Positions 34,981 through 47,250 are shown, counted from the first letter of the stretch. The stretch is DNA of 64,000 nt from Ashinkailepas kermadecensis (GCA_034440615.1 JAOTOM010003961.1:62001-126000); one strand, 5' to 3'. Program-made: numbers and translations. The notes: a model not told the origin generated them from the letters alone.

Positions 34981-36740
34981 ATAAAGTCAAAGTATTAAGG
35001 CTTAATAAGAGCCACAGGGGCCCATTTGGGTTAAGCCTATCTAGAAAAGGTACTAGAAATGTGCATACTCTTACCCCAATCAATCCCTTATCCCAAGTTC
35101 CTAGGAAGCTATATATCCCAGCCTATCTAGCACCACTCACTTGCTACCACATAACACCCTCAACAATCACAAGCTCCTCCCATCACACCCATCGTGCCAC
35201 CATAGACAATCTCATCAGCATCACATCCTGAAGGAAGGTGCTGAATCCACTGCTAGGTACACCCTATATAAAGTTATAAAGCATTTAGACTTAATAAGAG
35301 ACTCACTTGCTATTGCATAACACACTCAACAGTTTCAGACTTCTCTCAACTCCCAACTCCTCCCTGTCGATCAACCCTCCCTGGAATACAGAAAAACAAG
35401 CCCCCTATTCTTATAATGATTGTCTATGCCGTTTTTTAAGATGTTCAGTGTGTTGCTACTGACAATGGTTCCTGGCAGCTGGTTCCAGTGTTCTACTGCC
35501 CTGTTGGTGAAGAAAGACCGTCTTAACCTTGTCCTGCTGTGATTAACTTTAATTTTGAATTGATGACCTCTAATTGCATCATTTCTGTTAAATTCAAACA
35601 TTTCCCTGATATATCCCTGTTCCTGACCATGAACAAATTTAAAAACCTCGATGAGATCTCCTCTCAGCCTTCTATATCTAAGTGAAAACATATTCAATTT
35701 CTTCAATCTTTCCTCATATGCCAGGTTGCCTATACCATTAACCATTTTTGTTGCCCTCTTTTGTACTCTCTCTAAAAGCCAACAATCTTTCTCATAACTA
35801 GGGGACCAAGCTTGGACACAGTATTCCAAATGTGGCCTGACATATGCACAGTAAAGCTTCCTGATGACCTCCTCACTTTTGTATGACACATTCCTCTGTA
35901 TTGCCCCAAGCATTCTTAGTGTCTTCTTCCTGGCTTCTTTGGTCTGTTCTGATGCCCCCAATTTTGTGTTCAAAATAACACCTAAGTCCTTCTCCTGCTG
36001 AGTCACAGATAGTACTTGGCCACCCATCAAGTATGGAGCCTTCATATGCTGCCTACCTACATGCATGACTTTGCACTTATCAAAATTAAACTTCATTTGC
36101 CATTTTTCAGACCACTTCACTAGTTCGTCTAAGTCTTTCTGCAGCAAAACCTGCTCATTGTGCCCTGTTATTGCCCTAAAGATCTTCAAATCATCGGCAA
36201 ATTTCAAAACCTTACTGCTTAGGCCACATTCAATGCTATTCACATATATAATGAACAATAGTGGCCCCAGTACCGACCCCAGGGGTACTCCACTAAGAAC
36301 ATTTTGCCATGATGACTTTGTACCATTTAGCATCACTCTGCTGTCTATCTGAAAGCCACAACTCTATCCATTTTAGGATGCTACCTGCAATACCATGGAC
36401 CTGAAGCTGCATCATTAACCGTCTATGGGGTACCTTGTCAAAGGCCTTACTAAAGTCAAGATATGCTACATCAACCTGATTTCCCTGATCAAATTGTTCT
36501 GTAGCAAAATTAAAAAAGTCCAAGAGATTTGTGAGACACGATCACCCTTTTCTAAACCCATGTTGAGTATCTTGGATCAATCTGCTTCCTTCCAGAAAAC
36601 TAACTATTCTATCCTTGATAATTGATTTGAGTACCTTGCAGACTAGGGATGTGAGGCTTACTGGCCTATAGTTTTCAACTTTCCCCTCTTTCTCCTTTCT
36701 TGAAAATAGGAAAGTGCTATATTTGTAGTGAAGATTTTGA
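34981..36740 (-). mobile_element. CR1-type LINE, reverse strand, 5'-truncated
   Basis: On the - strand the order is RT (36740 to 35371), then a 3' UTR ending at about 34981 in CTTTGACTTTATGA, a short tail built on an 8-base unit as in CR1 elements. The 3' UTR matches 39542-40318, 45701-46165 and 55116-55420, so at least four copies share it here. Confidence 0.88.
35371..36740 (-). pseudogene. CR1-type reverse transcriptase, 3' half of ORF2
   Basis: Reading from 36740 down: ENYRPVSLTSLVCK, QHGFRKG, then a TGA at about 36537 where an Arg codon (CGA) is expected, LDFSKAFDKVPHRRL, a frame slip near 36330, GVPLGSVLGPLLF, the catalytic KFADDLKIF, DLGVILNTKL, YVRPHLEYCVQAWSP and LERVQKRATKM. The last 321 codons are open. 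No RNase H is present, as expected for CR1. It is inactive because of the stop and slip and lacks the endonuclease. Confidence 0.93.
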
Positions 36741-36993
36741 TCCTTTATTTCTGCCAACTGAAAAGTAATCATTTGCGGAGAAAATGAGTGGTCGCATCGT
36801 CATTTTTACGTTAAAATACCGTATTCAAAATTTCAAATTCAACCGAATCAAAATTTACCTTGATCTCCAATTGTACTGTTATTTTATTAGAACATTTTTA
36901 AAGAAAAGAAATTGCTGATAAATTTTCAAGTAAAAACTGCTTTCTTGCATGGAAGGCTAGGAAGTAATCTTCAAGTATTACCCCTCACACTTA
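36741..36993. repeat. Repeat X fragment
   Basis: It contains AATGAGTGGTCGCATCGTC and CCTTGATCTCCAAT blocks also seen in other X copies (for example 34320 and 34400). It is non-coding and separates the CR1 from the left end of the palindrome. Confidence 0.5.
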
Positions 36994-37800
36994 CTTTATC
37001 TCAACAATGTATCCAAGCCATCATCAATGGACTGCCAGTCAGCTGTTGGTCACGTCACTCAATCGTACGGAGACCCCCCCCAAGCTGCGTGCACTGAATG
37101 ACCCAAGGGCATCACCAGGAATATTTATAAGGGTCGATGTTGTACTCATTCAGGGGCATCAGCAATAAATTTATGTCTACAAAGCAGTTGTGGAGGCATA
37201 CATTTAGGGCTTCACAGGACATTTGCTTTTGATGGGTGGTGGTTGAAATGGCACTTTAGATACAGCACAGGGAATTTCCTGCTATGGAGAGGGTGTGCAG
37301 ATGCTATTTCATGGGTGTCACCAGGGGCTGGGGACAACCACTCTTGGCACTCGTGACTGGCACTCTTGAAGGGCTGGAGATTCAGATGCCATTTCAGGGA
37401 CTTTATCAATAGTTATTCATCCAGGTTTGTGCTTCAGATAGACTTCAGGATGACATACATTTCATTCTGGGAGGGGGGGAGGGGGGCAGGGGCAGTTGGG
37501 AAAAGCCAATTCAGGGGTGTCACCAAGGATTGTATCGCAGGTGCTGCTTCAGATGGAAACTCATAGGCTTAACCACAATATCACTTCGCTTATAGGCTGC
37601 AGTTGTGGGGGTGCCAATTCAGAGGAGTCACCAGTGAATATTCGAGCCGAGGGTGTGCCTCAGCATTTCAGAGTAGCATTTCAAAGGCGTCCACAGGAAT
37701 CCGTCTGTGGGATGCAATTGTGGAGGTGCCAATTCAGGTATGTAATCATAGATTTGTCTCCAGGGTACAGGTAGTTTCATCACAGGAGACATCATAAGCA
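36994..37800 (+). repeat. Left inverted arm, non-satellite part
   Basis: It pairs with 44600-45368 in reverse complement at roughly 80-85% by eye, for example ATCACCAGGAATATTTATAA and GGTGGTGGTTGAAATGGCAC. It contains loose internal repeats of the kind GGNGCCAATTCAGRGG...TCACCAG. Confidence 0.85.
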
Positions 37801-37876
37801 GACACACATGACCCTGGTTCACTTGGTAGGCAGTCACCATGCATTATATACCACAGAATGCTTCTGATCAAGTATC

Positions 37877-40318
37877 TATCTATCTATCAAGTATCTATCT
37901 GATCAAGATATATCAAGCATATATGTTGTCTGAAAAGCTAGATTTGGTATGCATAACAGAGGCATGGGTTAATGAAAGCATTTTTGGAGACAACTTGCAA
38001 GAATTTTAATTGACAGGCTACAACATGCATGCTTATCAAAGGAAGGCAAGGATAGGAGGAGGTATACTCTTGCATGTCAGACAAGTAATGAAATGTCATC
38101 CCATAGAGGATATTGTACATAATGAGGGAGTAGAATCCTTGTGGTTAGATATCATTCTGAAGAATGGAACAAAATTTAGGATTGGGGCATTCTATAGACC
38201 TCCAGACCAGAATGAAAACATGGACAGGTTGATGCAGGAAGAGATAAGTAGGAGAGTGCAGTAGAACTGTTTTGTTGGGGGATTTCAACATAACAGGATT
38301 GGAAAGCAAAACTATAGGTCTAAACAAATCAGGAAGAAGTTTCATGGATTGTTTTGAGGAAAATTTATTCTTTCAAATGATGCATGAACCTATGAGGGAA
38401 AATGAAATATTAGATATTGTGCTTACTAATGAGGAAAATTTTGTACAAAATGTGAACATGGGAGATACCTTGGGTAATAGTGATCACAACATTATACGCT
38501 TCTCATTGTATGTTGGAAATGTAGGAACCAATAAGACATTGATTGATTCCAAATTTTGCTAAAGGGAATTACAATGAGTTCATGATCTTCCTGAATGAAA
38601 TTAATTGGGAAGACTTATTGAAAGGCTTAGATGCTTATGAAATGTGGAGAATGATAAAATATAAACTATTTCAAGGTCAGGATAGGTTCATTCCCAATAG
38701 GCAAATTAGATTAACCAGGGTTAGGCACCCTTAATGGCTGACCAGGGAAGTAAAGCATTTACTGGAGTCAAAGAAACAGGCATTCAAGAAACTAAAATAT
38801 GCTAACTCTGAGGTAAACCTCAAATCATACCAAATAGCTAGAAATAAAGTTAGGAGGTGTGTTAGGGCATCTAAAAGACTGGCTGAAATCAAATTAGCTC
38901 AGGAATGAGGGAGGGAACTGGATGTTATTGAAGAGGAAAGGGATTTAGGTGTCTTGGTTTCAAAAGACCTTAAAGCAGAAAAACAATGTAGCTCAGCTAG
39001 GAACAGGGCACTCAGAATGCTGGGACTCATTAATAGAAGTGTGGTATACAAGAGCAAGGAAGTCGTGACAAAACTGTACTTAGCATATGTGCGACCCCAC
39101 TTGGAATATTCTGTACAAGCTTGGGGCCCCTACCTAGAAAAAGATATGGACAAGTTAGAAAGAGTGCAGCGCAAAGCAATTAGACTCATCAGTGGAATAG
39201 GTAACTTAGAATATGGAGAAAGGTTTGTGGCATTAGATATGTACTCACTCAAGTATAGGAGATTAGGGGGGGACATGATTGAAATGTACAAAATTGTTAA
39301 AGGACTAGATCAGGTCAATTTAAATGGCGCTCTTCAGTTTAGAGTATCACATAGGGGTCATCAATTCAGGTTAGACAAGTTGAGGTGTAGGACAGTTAAG
39401 CGGCAACAGGTCTTCAGTCAAAGGGTTGTTGATCAGTGGAATGGGCTGCCTGCTGATGTTGTGGGGAGTTCCTCATTGAATGTATTTAAAAGTAGGGTGG
39501 ACAAATTTTTTAGACAGGAAAATCTTGTTTCTGAGTTCTAATTTGTGATGGATGGGGTGAGATTTATGTTAAGTAAGTGTGCACGGCACAGACCCCTTTA
39601 AGCTGGCATGGATGCAGTGTGAAGATTATTGATAAGGCATTCAATCCACATGTTTTAAGAGAGATCAGGGGAGTAGTGCTGGATAGCTAGGGTAGATAGG
39701 CACTGATAGGTGTGTGGGATATTGGAGGACTGGTTTCTTCAGGATGTGGGATGGTTGGGGAGGGTCTTTTTATCAGGCTTATAGTATCTTCCATTTACAG
39801 ACTTAACTGTATGGGCCCTTGGGTCTCTTAATAAGTCTAAACGCTTTATAACTTTATATAGGGTGTACCTAGCAGTGGATTCAGCACCTTCCTTTGGGAT
39901 GTGATACTGATGAGATTGTCTATGGTAGCACAATGGGTAAGATGGGAGGAGTGTGTAATTGTTGAGTGTGTTATGCAATAGCAAGTGAGTCTCTTATTAA
40001 GTCTAAACGCTTTATAACTTTATATTGGGTGTACCTAGCAGTGGATTCAGCACCTTCCTTCAGGATGTGATACTGATGAGATTGTCTATGGTAGCACAAT
40101 GGGTATGATGGGAGGAGTTTGTAATTGTTGAGTGTGTTATGCAATAGCAAGTGAATGGTGCTAGATGGGCTGGGATATATAGCTTCCTAGGAACTTGAGA
40201 TAAGGGATTGATTGGGGTGAGAGTATGTACATTTCTAGTACCTTTTCTAGATAGGCTTAACCCAGATGGGCCCCTGTGGCTCTTATTAAGCCTTAACACT
40301 TTATGACTTTATGACAAG
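37877..40318 (+). mobile_element. CR1-type LINE inserted in the satellite, internally deleted
   Basis: Satellite sequence is interrupted after CTGATCAAGTATCTATC and resumes at GATCAAGTACCCCTCAG (40319). In between are an endonuclease, the last part of RT and a 3' UTR. The 3' UTR contains a direct duplication of about 175 bp (39826-40000 and 40001-40175) and ends in two CTTTATGA units. Confidence 0.85.
37917..39541 (+). pseudogene. CR1-type ORF2 remnant lacking the RT catalytic core
   Basis: The endonuclease reads LDLVCITEAWVN, a TAA at about 38010, GAFYRPPDQ, a slip at 38265, LGDFNITGLE and GNSDHNIIRF, so the catalytic landmarks are visible. After KRLAEIKLAQE (38905) the sequence jumps to DLGVLVSKDL (38946), so the fingers and palm with the catalytic aspartates are gone. 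The last part (38954-39541) is open: YVRPHLEYSVQAWGP, LERVQRKAIRLI and VVDQWNGLP, ending at TAA. Confidence 0.92.
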
Positions 40319-42478
40319 ATCAAGTACCCCTCAGCCATACCCGTGCCCATGTGGATATGAATGACACACAGCGTACTCAGGCAAGGTCATTAGCACTAAG
40401 TGGACAAAATGGCCCTTGTACAGTATATGTTCACCATGCATTATATACTGCAGAATGCTTTTGATCAAGTATTACCCCTCAGACATACCCTTGCCCATGT
40501 CGATATGAATGACACCCTACATACTTGGAGGTGCTCTTTGATGGTGGTGTCATCACAGGTGACATCATTAGCCAACACAAAATGGCCCCCACCCGGTGTA
40601 TGATCACCATGCATTATATACAGCTGAATGCTTCCGATCAAGTATCACCCCTCAGACATGCCCATGCCCACATGGATATGAATGAGACCCCACATGCTCG
40701 ATGGTGATCTTTGAAGGTGGTATCATCAAAGGAACATCATTAGCAAACAACATGGCCCCGCCCATGATATGATTAACATGCATTATCTATGGCAGAATGC
40801 TTCTGATCAAGTATTACCCCTCAGACATACCCATGCTCATGTAGATATAAATGACACCCTACATACTCGATGGTGCTCTTTGAAGGTGGTATCACAGGCG
40901 ACGTCATTAGCGAACACAAAATGGCCCCCACCCGGTATATGATAAACATGCATGATATATAGCAGAATGCATCTGAACAAGTATTACCCCTTCAGACATA
41001 CCCGTGCCCACATCGATATGAATGCTCGTCTCACAATCGAAAGGTTGTGGGTTCGAATCTCACCTGTCGCTACTCTTCGCCCGCGACCAATCGGCGTGAG
41101 AGATTGGCGACGCTATATGACCAACGGTCGACGTGTCGTAAAACCAATAACCAACCAACATAGATATGAATGACACCCTACATACTCGGTGGTGCTCTTT
41201 GAAGGTGGTATCATCACAGGCGACGTCATTAGCGAACACAAAATGGCCCCCACCCGGTACATGATCAACATGCATTATATGCAGCAGAATGTATCTGAAC
41301 AGGTATTACTGCTCAGACATACCCGTGCCCACATGGAATGGCACCCCACATATTCGGTGATGCTCCTGGAAGGTGGTATCATCACAGGCGACGTCATTAG
41401 CAGACACACATGGCCCTGGTTCACTTAGTAGGCGATCATCATGCATTATATATGGAAAAATGCTTCTGATCAAGTATTACCCCTCAGGCATACCCATGCC
41501 CATGTGGATATGAATGACACCCTGCATACTCGGTGGTGCTCTTTGAAGGTGGTATCACCACAGGCGACGTCATTAGCGAATACAAAATGGCCCCCACCCA
41601 GTATATTATCACCATGCATTATATACGGCAGAATGTTTCTGATCAAGTATTACCCCTAAGACATGCCCGTCCCATGTGGATATGAATGACACCCCACATA
41701 CTTGGTGGTACTCTTTGAAGGTGGTATCACCACAGGCGGCGTCATTAGTGGACACAAACTGGCCCCCACCCAGCATATGATCACCATGCATTATATACGG
41801 CAGAATGCTTTTGATCAAGTATTTCCTCTCAGACACACCTGTGCCAACATGGATATGAATGACACCCCACATACTAGGTGGTGCTCTTTTAGGGTGGTAT
41901 CATCACATGCAATGTCATTAGCAGAAGCAAAATGGCCCCCATTCGGTACATGATCACCATGCATTATGTACCGCTGAATGCTTCTCATCAAGTACTACCC
42001 TTCAGACACACCCGTGCCCCCATGGATGTGAATGACACCCCACATGCTCGGTGGTGCTCTTTGAAGGTGGTATAATCACATGCGACGTCATTAGCGGACA
42101 CACATGGGCCTGGTTCGTTCGGTATGTGGTCACCATGCATTATATACGCCAAAATGCTTTTGATCAAGTATTACCCCTGATATACCCATGCCCATGTGCA
42201 TATGAATGCCACCCCGCATACTCGGTGGTACTATCTGAACTATTTATTATTTACTATTTACTATTACCACCCGTTATATGATCACCATGCATCATATACG
42301 GCAGAATGTTTCTGATGAAGTATTACCCCTCAGACATACCCGTGCCCACATGGATATGAATGACACCCAACATACTCGGTGGTGCTCTTTGCGGGTGGTA
42401 TCATCACAGGCGACGTCATGAGCGGACACAAATTGCTCTCACCCGGTATGTGACTAAACCTATAACAAGCGCCGATTC
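40319..42478 (+). repeat. 174 bp satellite array, forward orientation, about 12 units
   Basis: CATGCATTATATACGGCAGA marks each unit; it recurs near 40435, 40608, 40766, 40946, 41269, 41438, 41612, 41786, 41960, 42134 and 42287, plus one unit before the CR1 at 37837. Spacing is 173-174 in the regular part. Each unit also has GATCAAGTATTACCCCTCAG, GATATGAATGACACCC and GGCGACGTCATTAGCG. The short frames here are products of the repeat. Confidence 0.95.
41024..41160 (+). mobile_element. tRNA-derived SINE, family B, 5'-truncated, in satellite
   Basis: It starts within the tRNA-like head (CTCGTCTCACAATCG), has the B box GGTTCGAATCTC, and ends in ACCAATAACCAACCAAC. GATATGAATG flanks it on both sides (41013-41022 and 41162-41171), a probable 10-13 bp target duplication of satellite sequence. 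Confidence 0.88.
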
Positions 42479-42486
42479 ATTAATTG

Positions 42487-43810
42487 CAGGGGTGGTATTT
42501 TGTATATTTTTGAAGAGGCATATGCCCCCCCATGATCAATTTTGCCCCTCCAATAATGCATCCCCCCCCTCCCACACACACACACAAATATGAAATGGAA
42601 ATGGGCATGCAGCAAAAAGCATAAAACTGCAGGCTGCGATCGGAGCGGAAGCGCCGATGACCCCGCCGATGGTCCTACCGTTGGCCCCCACCGATGTCCC
42701 CGCCGATGATACCGCCGATGGTCCCACCGACGGCCTTGGAACTAGTGACGTCCGCCCGCTAAATCTGGTGACCTGCCACTCAGGACGGTTCTTTCCAGGC
42801 GACGGGCCACCACCGTTAACGTCGCGACTATACCCTGTTGTGTGGTCAGCGTACTGGTGTGCAGAGAAACTGCGCCGACCGGCACCGTCTGCCCTGCTGA
42901 ATATCTTGCCGCCATTGCTGACACCAGGCCTGAAGCCGAGGCTTCCAAGAATCTGTCAGCTGCAGTAGCCAGTTGGCCCAGAGGAGCTTCCCCTGACGGC
43001 AGCGATAATGCTATTTAAGAAATAGTCTTCAACAGCTCACGGACATGTGGGGCACCTCCTGCTGTACCCAGTTATGAGTGCCACGTCAATCAAAGTGCCA
43101 CGAAACTGGTTGTCTGAGCCGTGATAATATCCATCCGCACCTGCTTGGCGATCGACACTGAAAGGCTTGCCACCAGCAGGTCGAACTTGGTGCTGTCTTC
43201 TTGGATTCCAGCCACCCGAAACGCACGATCCGTCCGCATCGGCTAGAGGTCTGTCTTCTCCGGAGAAAGGAAAATACTGTGAGGGCCTGAACGCGGCCAG
43301 CTGCTGTCTTGCAAGTGCAGATGCAGTCAGGGGCAGATACAGAGGTGTGTGTGTGGGGGGGGGGGAGACCTGGGGAATGTGCCTCCTTCCCATTGAAGGT
43401 TGCGTTCATCTGGCCGGAAAAAGACGCCCATCCAGGAAGGCTCTAGTAAACTCCCTGTACTTTTTTTTTTAAATTCAAAAGAGCCCCTCCGAGAGAAAAG
43501 GCGCCTCTGCTGTATGCTCGAATAGACCCCCGCTGAATTGTTCGGCCAGAGGCTACCCTCTGAAGGAAAAGACACCCCTCCAGGCAGGAGCGGGCTCAGA
43601 AATTGTCATGAGGGAAACTTGGTCTCTGGAGAGACGTCTCTGGCAGAAAAAAAAATTGAGCAGTGGGGTGCACAAAAAAACAAGTGGGCGGATTCCGCCC
43701 CCCTTCATTGGTGCGCGTGTGAAACAGCCACATCTTATACCTACGCCAATCCTGTAGCACTTTGCCGCCCCCCCCCTCCCCCCAATGATTTTCATAAAAC
43801 AACACCTATG
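42487..43810. mobile_element. hAT-like element at the centre of the palindrome
   Basis: The left end CAGGGGTGGTATTTTGTATA and its C-run subterminal sequence resemble the A/B/C ends at 10733-12478. The right end in reverse complement is CATAGGTGTTGTTTTATG, an imperfect match. No 8 bp duplication is present (ATTAATTG versus CTGATGGG). The interior (43370-43640) is a degenerate minisatellite of about 20-25 bp again. A fragment at about 43684-43720 (GGCGGATTCCGCCCCCC and GTGCGCGTGTG) resembles the end of the TTAA element at 51450-52381. Confidence 0.55.
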
Positions 43811-44620
43811 CTGATGGGTAATACTTGATCAGAAGCATTCTGCCGTATATAGTGCATGGTGGTCATATATCGGGTGGGGAGGGGGTCATTTTGTGTCCGC
43901 TAATGACGTCACCTGTGGTGACACCACCTTCGAAGAGCACCAGCGTGCATGTGGGGTGTCATTCATATGCACATGGGCACGGGTATGTCTGAAGGGTAAT
44001 ACTTGATCAAAAGCGTTCTGCTGTATATAATGCATGGTGAACATAGACTGCGTAGGGGCCATTTTGTGTCCGCTAATGACGTCACCTGTGGCGATACCAC
44101 CTTCAAAGAGCAACACCGAGTATGTGGGGTGTCATGTATATCCACATGAGCACGAGTATGTCTGAGGGGTAATACTTGATCAGAAGCATTATGCCGTAAT
44201 TAATGCATGTTGATTATATACCGGGTGGGGACGATTTTGTGTCCGCTAATGACGTCGCCTGTGGTGATACCACCTTCAAAGAGCACCACCGAGTATGCAG
44301 GGTGTCATTCATATCCACATGGGCATGGGTATGCCTGAGGGGTAATACTTGATCAGAAGCATTTTGCCATATATAATGCATGATGATCGCCTACTAAGTG
44401 AACCAGGGCCATGTGTGTCTGCTAATGACGTCGCCTGTGGTGATACCACCTTCAAAGAGCACCACCGGGCATGTGGGGTGTCATTCATATCCATGTGGGC
44501 ACGGGTATGGCTGAGGGGTAATACTTGATCAGAAGCATTATGTGGTATATAATGCATGGTGACCACCAACCGAGTGAACCAGGGTCATGTGTGTCCGCTA
44601 ATGACGTCTCCCGTGATGAA
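43811..44620 (-). repeat. 174 bp satellite array, reverse orientation, about 5 units
   Basis: These are reverse complements of the 40319-42478 unit, with TATAATGCATGG-like landmarks near 43847, 44023, 44194, 44372 and 44548 (about 175 bp apart). Units contain the perfect 8-base palindrome TGACGTCA in several copies (AATGACGTCACCTG). The array ends against the right arm. Confidence 0.93.
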
Positions 44621-45368
44621 ACCACCTGTACCCTGGAGACAAATCCATGATTACGTCCCTGAATTGGCGCCTCCGCAATCGCATCCCGCAGACAGATACC
44701 TGGGGACGCCTTTGAAATGCTACCTGAGGCACACCCTCGGCTCGAATATTCGCTGGTGATGCCTCTGAATTGGCACCCCCACAACAGCAGCCTATAAGCG
44801 AAGCGATGTCGTGGTTACGCCTATGAGTTTCCATCTGAAACAGCACCCTCCGATATCGATCCTTGTGGTGACGCCCTTAATTGGCTTTTCCAGACTGCCA
44901 CCCCCTCCCCCCCCCCACCCCCTACCAAAATGAAATTTCCGTCGTCCTGAAGTCTATCTGAAGCTCCAACCCGGATGAAAAATTATTGAGAGTCCCTGAA
45001 GTGGCATCGGAATCTCCAGCCCTTCGAGAGAAAGCCATGGTGACGCCCGTGAAATAGCATCTGCACACCACCCCCCTAGTAGGAAATGTATTGTGCTGTA
45101 TCTAAAGTGCCATTTCAACCACCACCCATCAAAGGGAAATGTCCTGTGAAGCCCTGAATATATATCTCCACGACTGCTTCGTAGACATAAATTTGTTGCT
45201 GACGCCCATGGATGAGCACCACATCGACCCCTTATAAATATTCCTGGTGACGCCCTGGGGTCATTCAGTACACTCGGTTGAAGGTCTGTCTCTGTACGTT
45301 TGAGTGCCGTCACCAACAGCTGACTGGCAGTCAGATGACTGTGACTCGGATGCATTGTTGATATAAAG
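44621..45368 (-). repeat. Right inverted arm, non-satellite part
   Basis: This is the reverse complement of the left arm 36994-37800. It carries a C-rich tract (44910-44930) opposite the G-rich tract at 37470-37490. It is non-coding. Confidence 0.85.
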
Positions 45369-45700
45369 GGTCTGTTCCCGCGACATCATCCGGAATAGGT
45401 TGAGCGTCCATTTCCTCTACCGGCCGTTCCCGCGCCTCATCCGGAATTGATTTACCCTCGTCGAACCTCCACCGGATGAGAAAAACCTAATCCGGCCGGT
45501 CGGCAGTTGAAGGAATACGACAAACGTGCCGCACCAGTGGCGTTCAGCATCAAATATTTTTTTAACCTGGCTTAGGCCAGGAGCACAGTCACTGGGTTGT
45601 ATTATTTGCACCTTCTTTATTTTAAAGCTATTTTTATTTATATATAAATATATATTTTTTGGAAGAAATCCAAGAGACATTGGATATGTATGGATATGAG
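45369..45700. mobile_element. Fragment with the GGTCTGTTCCCG end, then AT-rich sequence
   Basis: The first 12-15 bases match the end of the element at 32082-33060. GTTCCCGCG and CATCCGGAAT recur at 45375-45450. No second end was found. From 45600 the sequence is AT-rich and unassigned. Confidence 0.45.
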
Positions 45701-46165
45701 CAGTCACCCACCGTAGATAGACATTGATAGGTGGGTGGGATATTGGTGGATGGTTTCTTCAGGATGTCGTTATGGTTGGGGTGGGTCCTTTTACCAGGCT
45801 TATGGTATCTTCCATTTACAGACTTAACTGGATGGGTCCTTGGGTCTCTTATTAAGTCTAAATGCTTTATAACTTTATATAGGGTGTGCCTAGCAGTGGA
45901 TTCAGCACCTTCCTTCAGGATGGCTGATAACATTGGCTATGGTAGCACAATAGGTATGATTGGAGGAGTTTGTGATTGTTGAGTGTGTTATGCAATATCA
46001 GGTGAATGGTGCTAGATAGGCTGGGATATATAGCTTCCTAGGAACTGAGATAATGGATTGATTGGGGTGAGAGTATGTACTTTTCTGGTATCTTTCCTAG
46101 ATAGGCTTAACCCAGATGGACCCCTGTGGCTCTTATTAAGCCTTAACACTTTATGACTGTATAAT
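45701..46165 (+). mobile_element. CR1 3' UTR, 5'-truncated copy
   Basis: It aligns along its length with 39690-40318 (GATGGTTTCTTCAGGATG, CATTTACAGACTTAACTG, GCCTTAACACTTTATGACT). There is no coding part and only one copy of the 175 bp segment duplicated in the 37877 copy. Confidence 0.88.
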
Positions 46166-47250
46166 GTTAACTTTTTGTCTCGACATGGCTGAATCTACAG
46201 CAGGCCCATCCACAACAAATGGACAAGAGCATAACACCCAGTATTTTATATTTTGATTAAAATCATTGTGCTGGGTTATCTGATGCACTGAATCCAGCTA
46301 TGCCATTTTTAGAAAGATCAGGTCAATGGTCAAGGAACTATAGCCTCTGGCATTTCTGAGATGCCACCTAACAATGGTGTATTTTGAGGTCCTTAACACA
46401 ATGAAGAACAAACCGAATTATGCAAAAGCATATATCGGTGAACTCACAACATTCCATTGCATACTTTCGTTATTGCTGAATTTTCTCTGACTGGTTCTTT
46501 GAAATCGTGACATCGTGATTAAATGACCTAATTTACCCTTCGGGACAGTCGCATTGCGATTTGAAAAAGTGCAGAAATTAAGTTTGATATTTTATCTTTT
46601 GGAGTAAAACATACAAATAGTGTTTTGTCCCTAAAACTCTACATATCCGTTCTAAATTAGACATGCACGGATGTTTTTGTGCTAGTTTATCGTGGCCTGT
46701 TATGATGTGTTTAGAACGGCATGTTACTTAAATACAAGCCGTTTGACGTTCGAGGCACGTGAGGGGATGATAATGTTAGTCATCTGATATCGAGTGTTGT
46801 GTTGCACAAGTGTTCTAACTCGTTGTGAGGTCAAGGGCTAAACAGAAATGGCAGAAATGCCTCCCAATTGTAGTAGGTGGCCCATTCCACGACAAATCGA
46901 CAAGTGAAGGGGCCAAAATAACAGTCTACACTTCATATTCCAAGAAAAATACTCATATAAAGTAAGTTTGTCACTATATTCCAGCTGCTGTGCAATTTTG
47001 AGAAGGATCCGAGCAACGGTTAAGGAGTTATAGCCTCGGACATATTTGGGTGGTCACCGAACTCTTTGGAGGCCTGGAACTCAACGAAGAGTAACACAAA
47101 TTGCACAAAGCTACATATCGCTGAACTCGTCATGATCCACTGCATCTTGTGTCAATTTCGAAATTTCTGTTCACGCGTTTTTTTAAACCGTGAACTTGTG
47201 ACCTAAGATAACGTGACCTAGTTTGACCTTCGAGACAGTCACAATGCAGG
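46166..47250 (+). repeat. Repeat family Y, two diverged copies
   Basis: Copy one (about 46180-46700) and copy two (about 46850-47250) share an ordered set of blocks: CCACAACAAATGGACAAG-like, AAGGAACTATAGCCT, ATATCGGTGAACTC, CATTGCATACTTTCG and CTTCGGGACAGTCGCA. A third copy in reverse orientation lies at 50780-51200 and 52466-52640. No frame is conserved and the element class is unknown. Confidence 0.7.

Larger units (their letters stand above)
36994..45368. mobile_element. 8.4 kb palindromic, foldback-like element
   Basis: The outermost bases CTTTATCTCAACAATG (36994) and, in reverse complement, CTTTATATCAACAATG (ending 45368) start two long inverted arms. The arms continue through GACTGCCAGTCAGCTGTTGG, a non-coding stretch of about 750 bp, and then arrays of a 174 bp satellite pointing inwards. 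The left array is invaded by a CR1 and a SINE; the centre holds a hAT-like element. This layout resembles foldback elements such as FB and Galileo. No target duplication is seen at the ends and no transposase frame inside. Confidence 0.78.
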
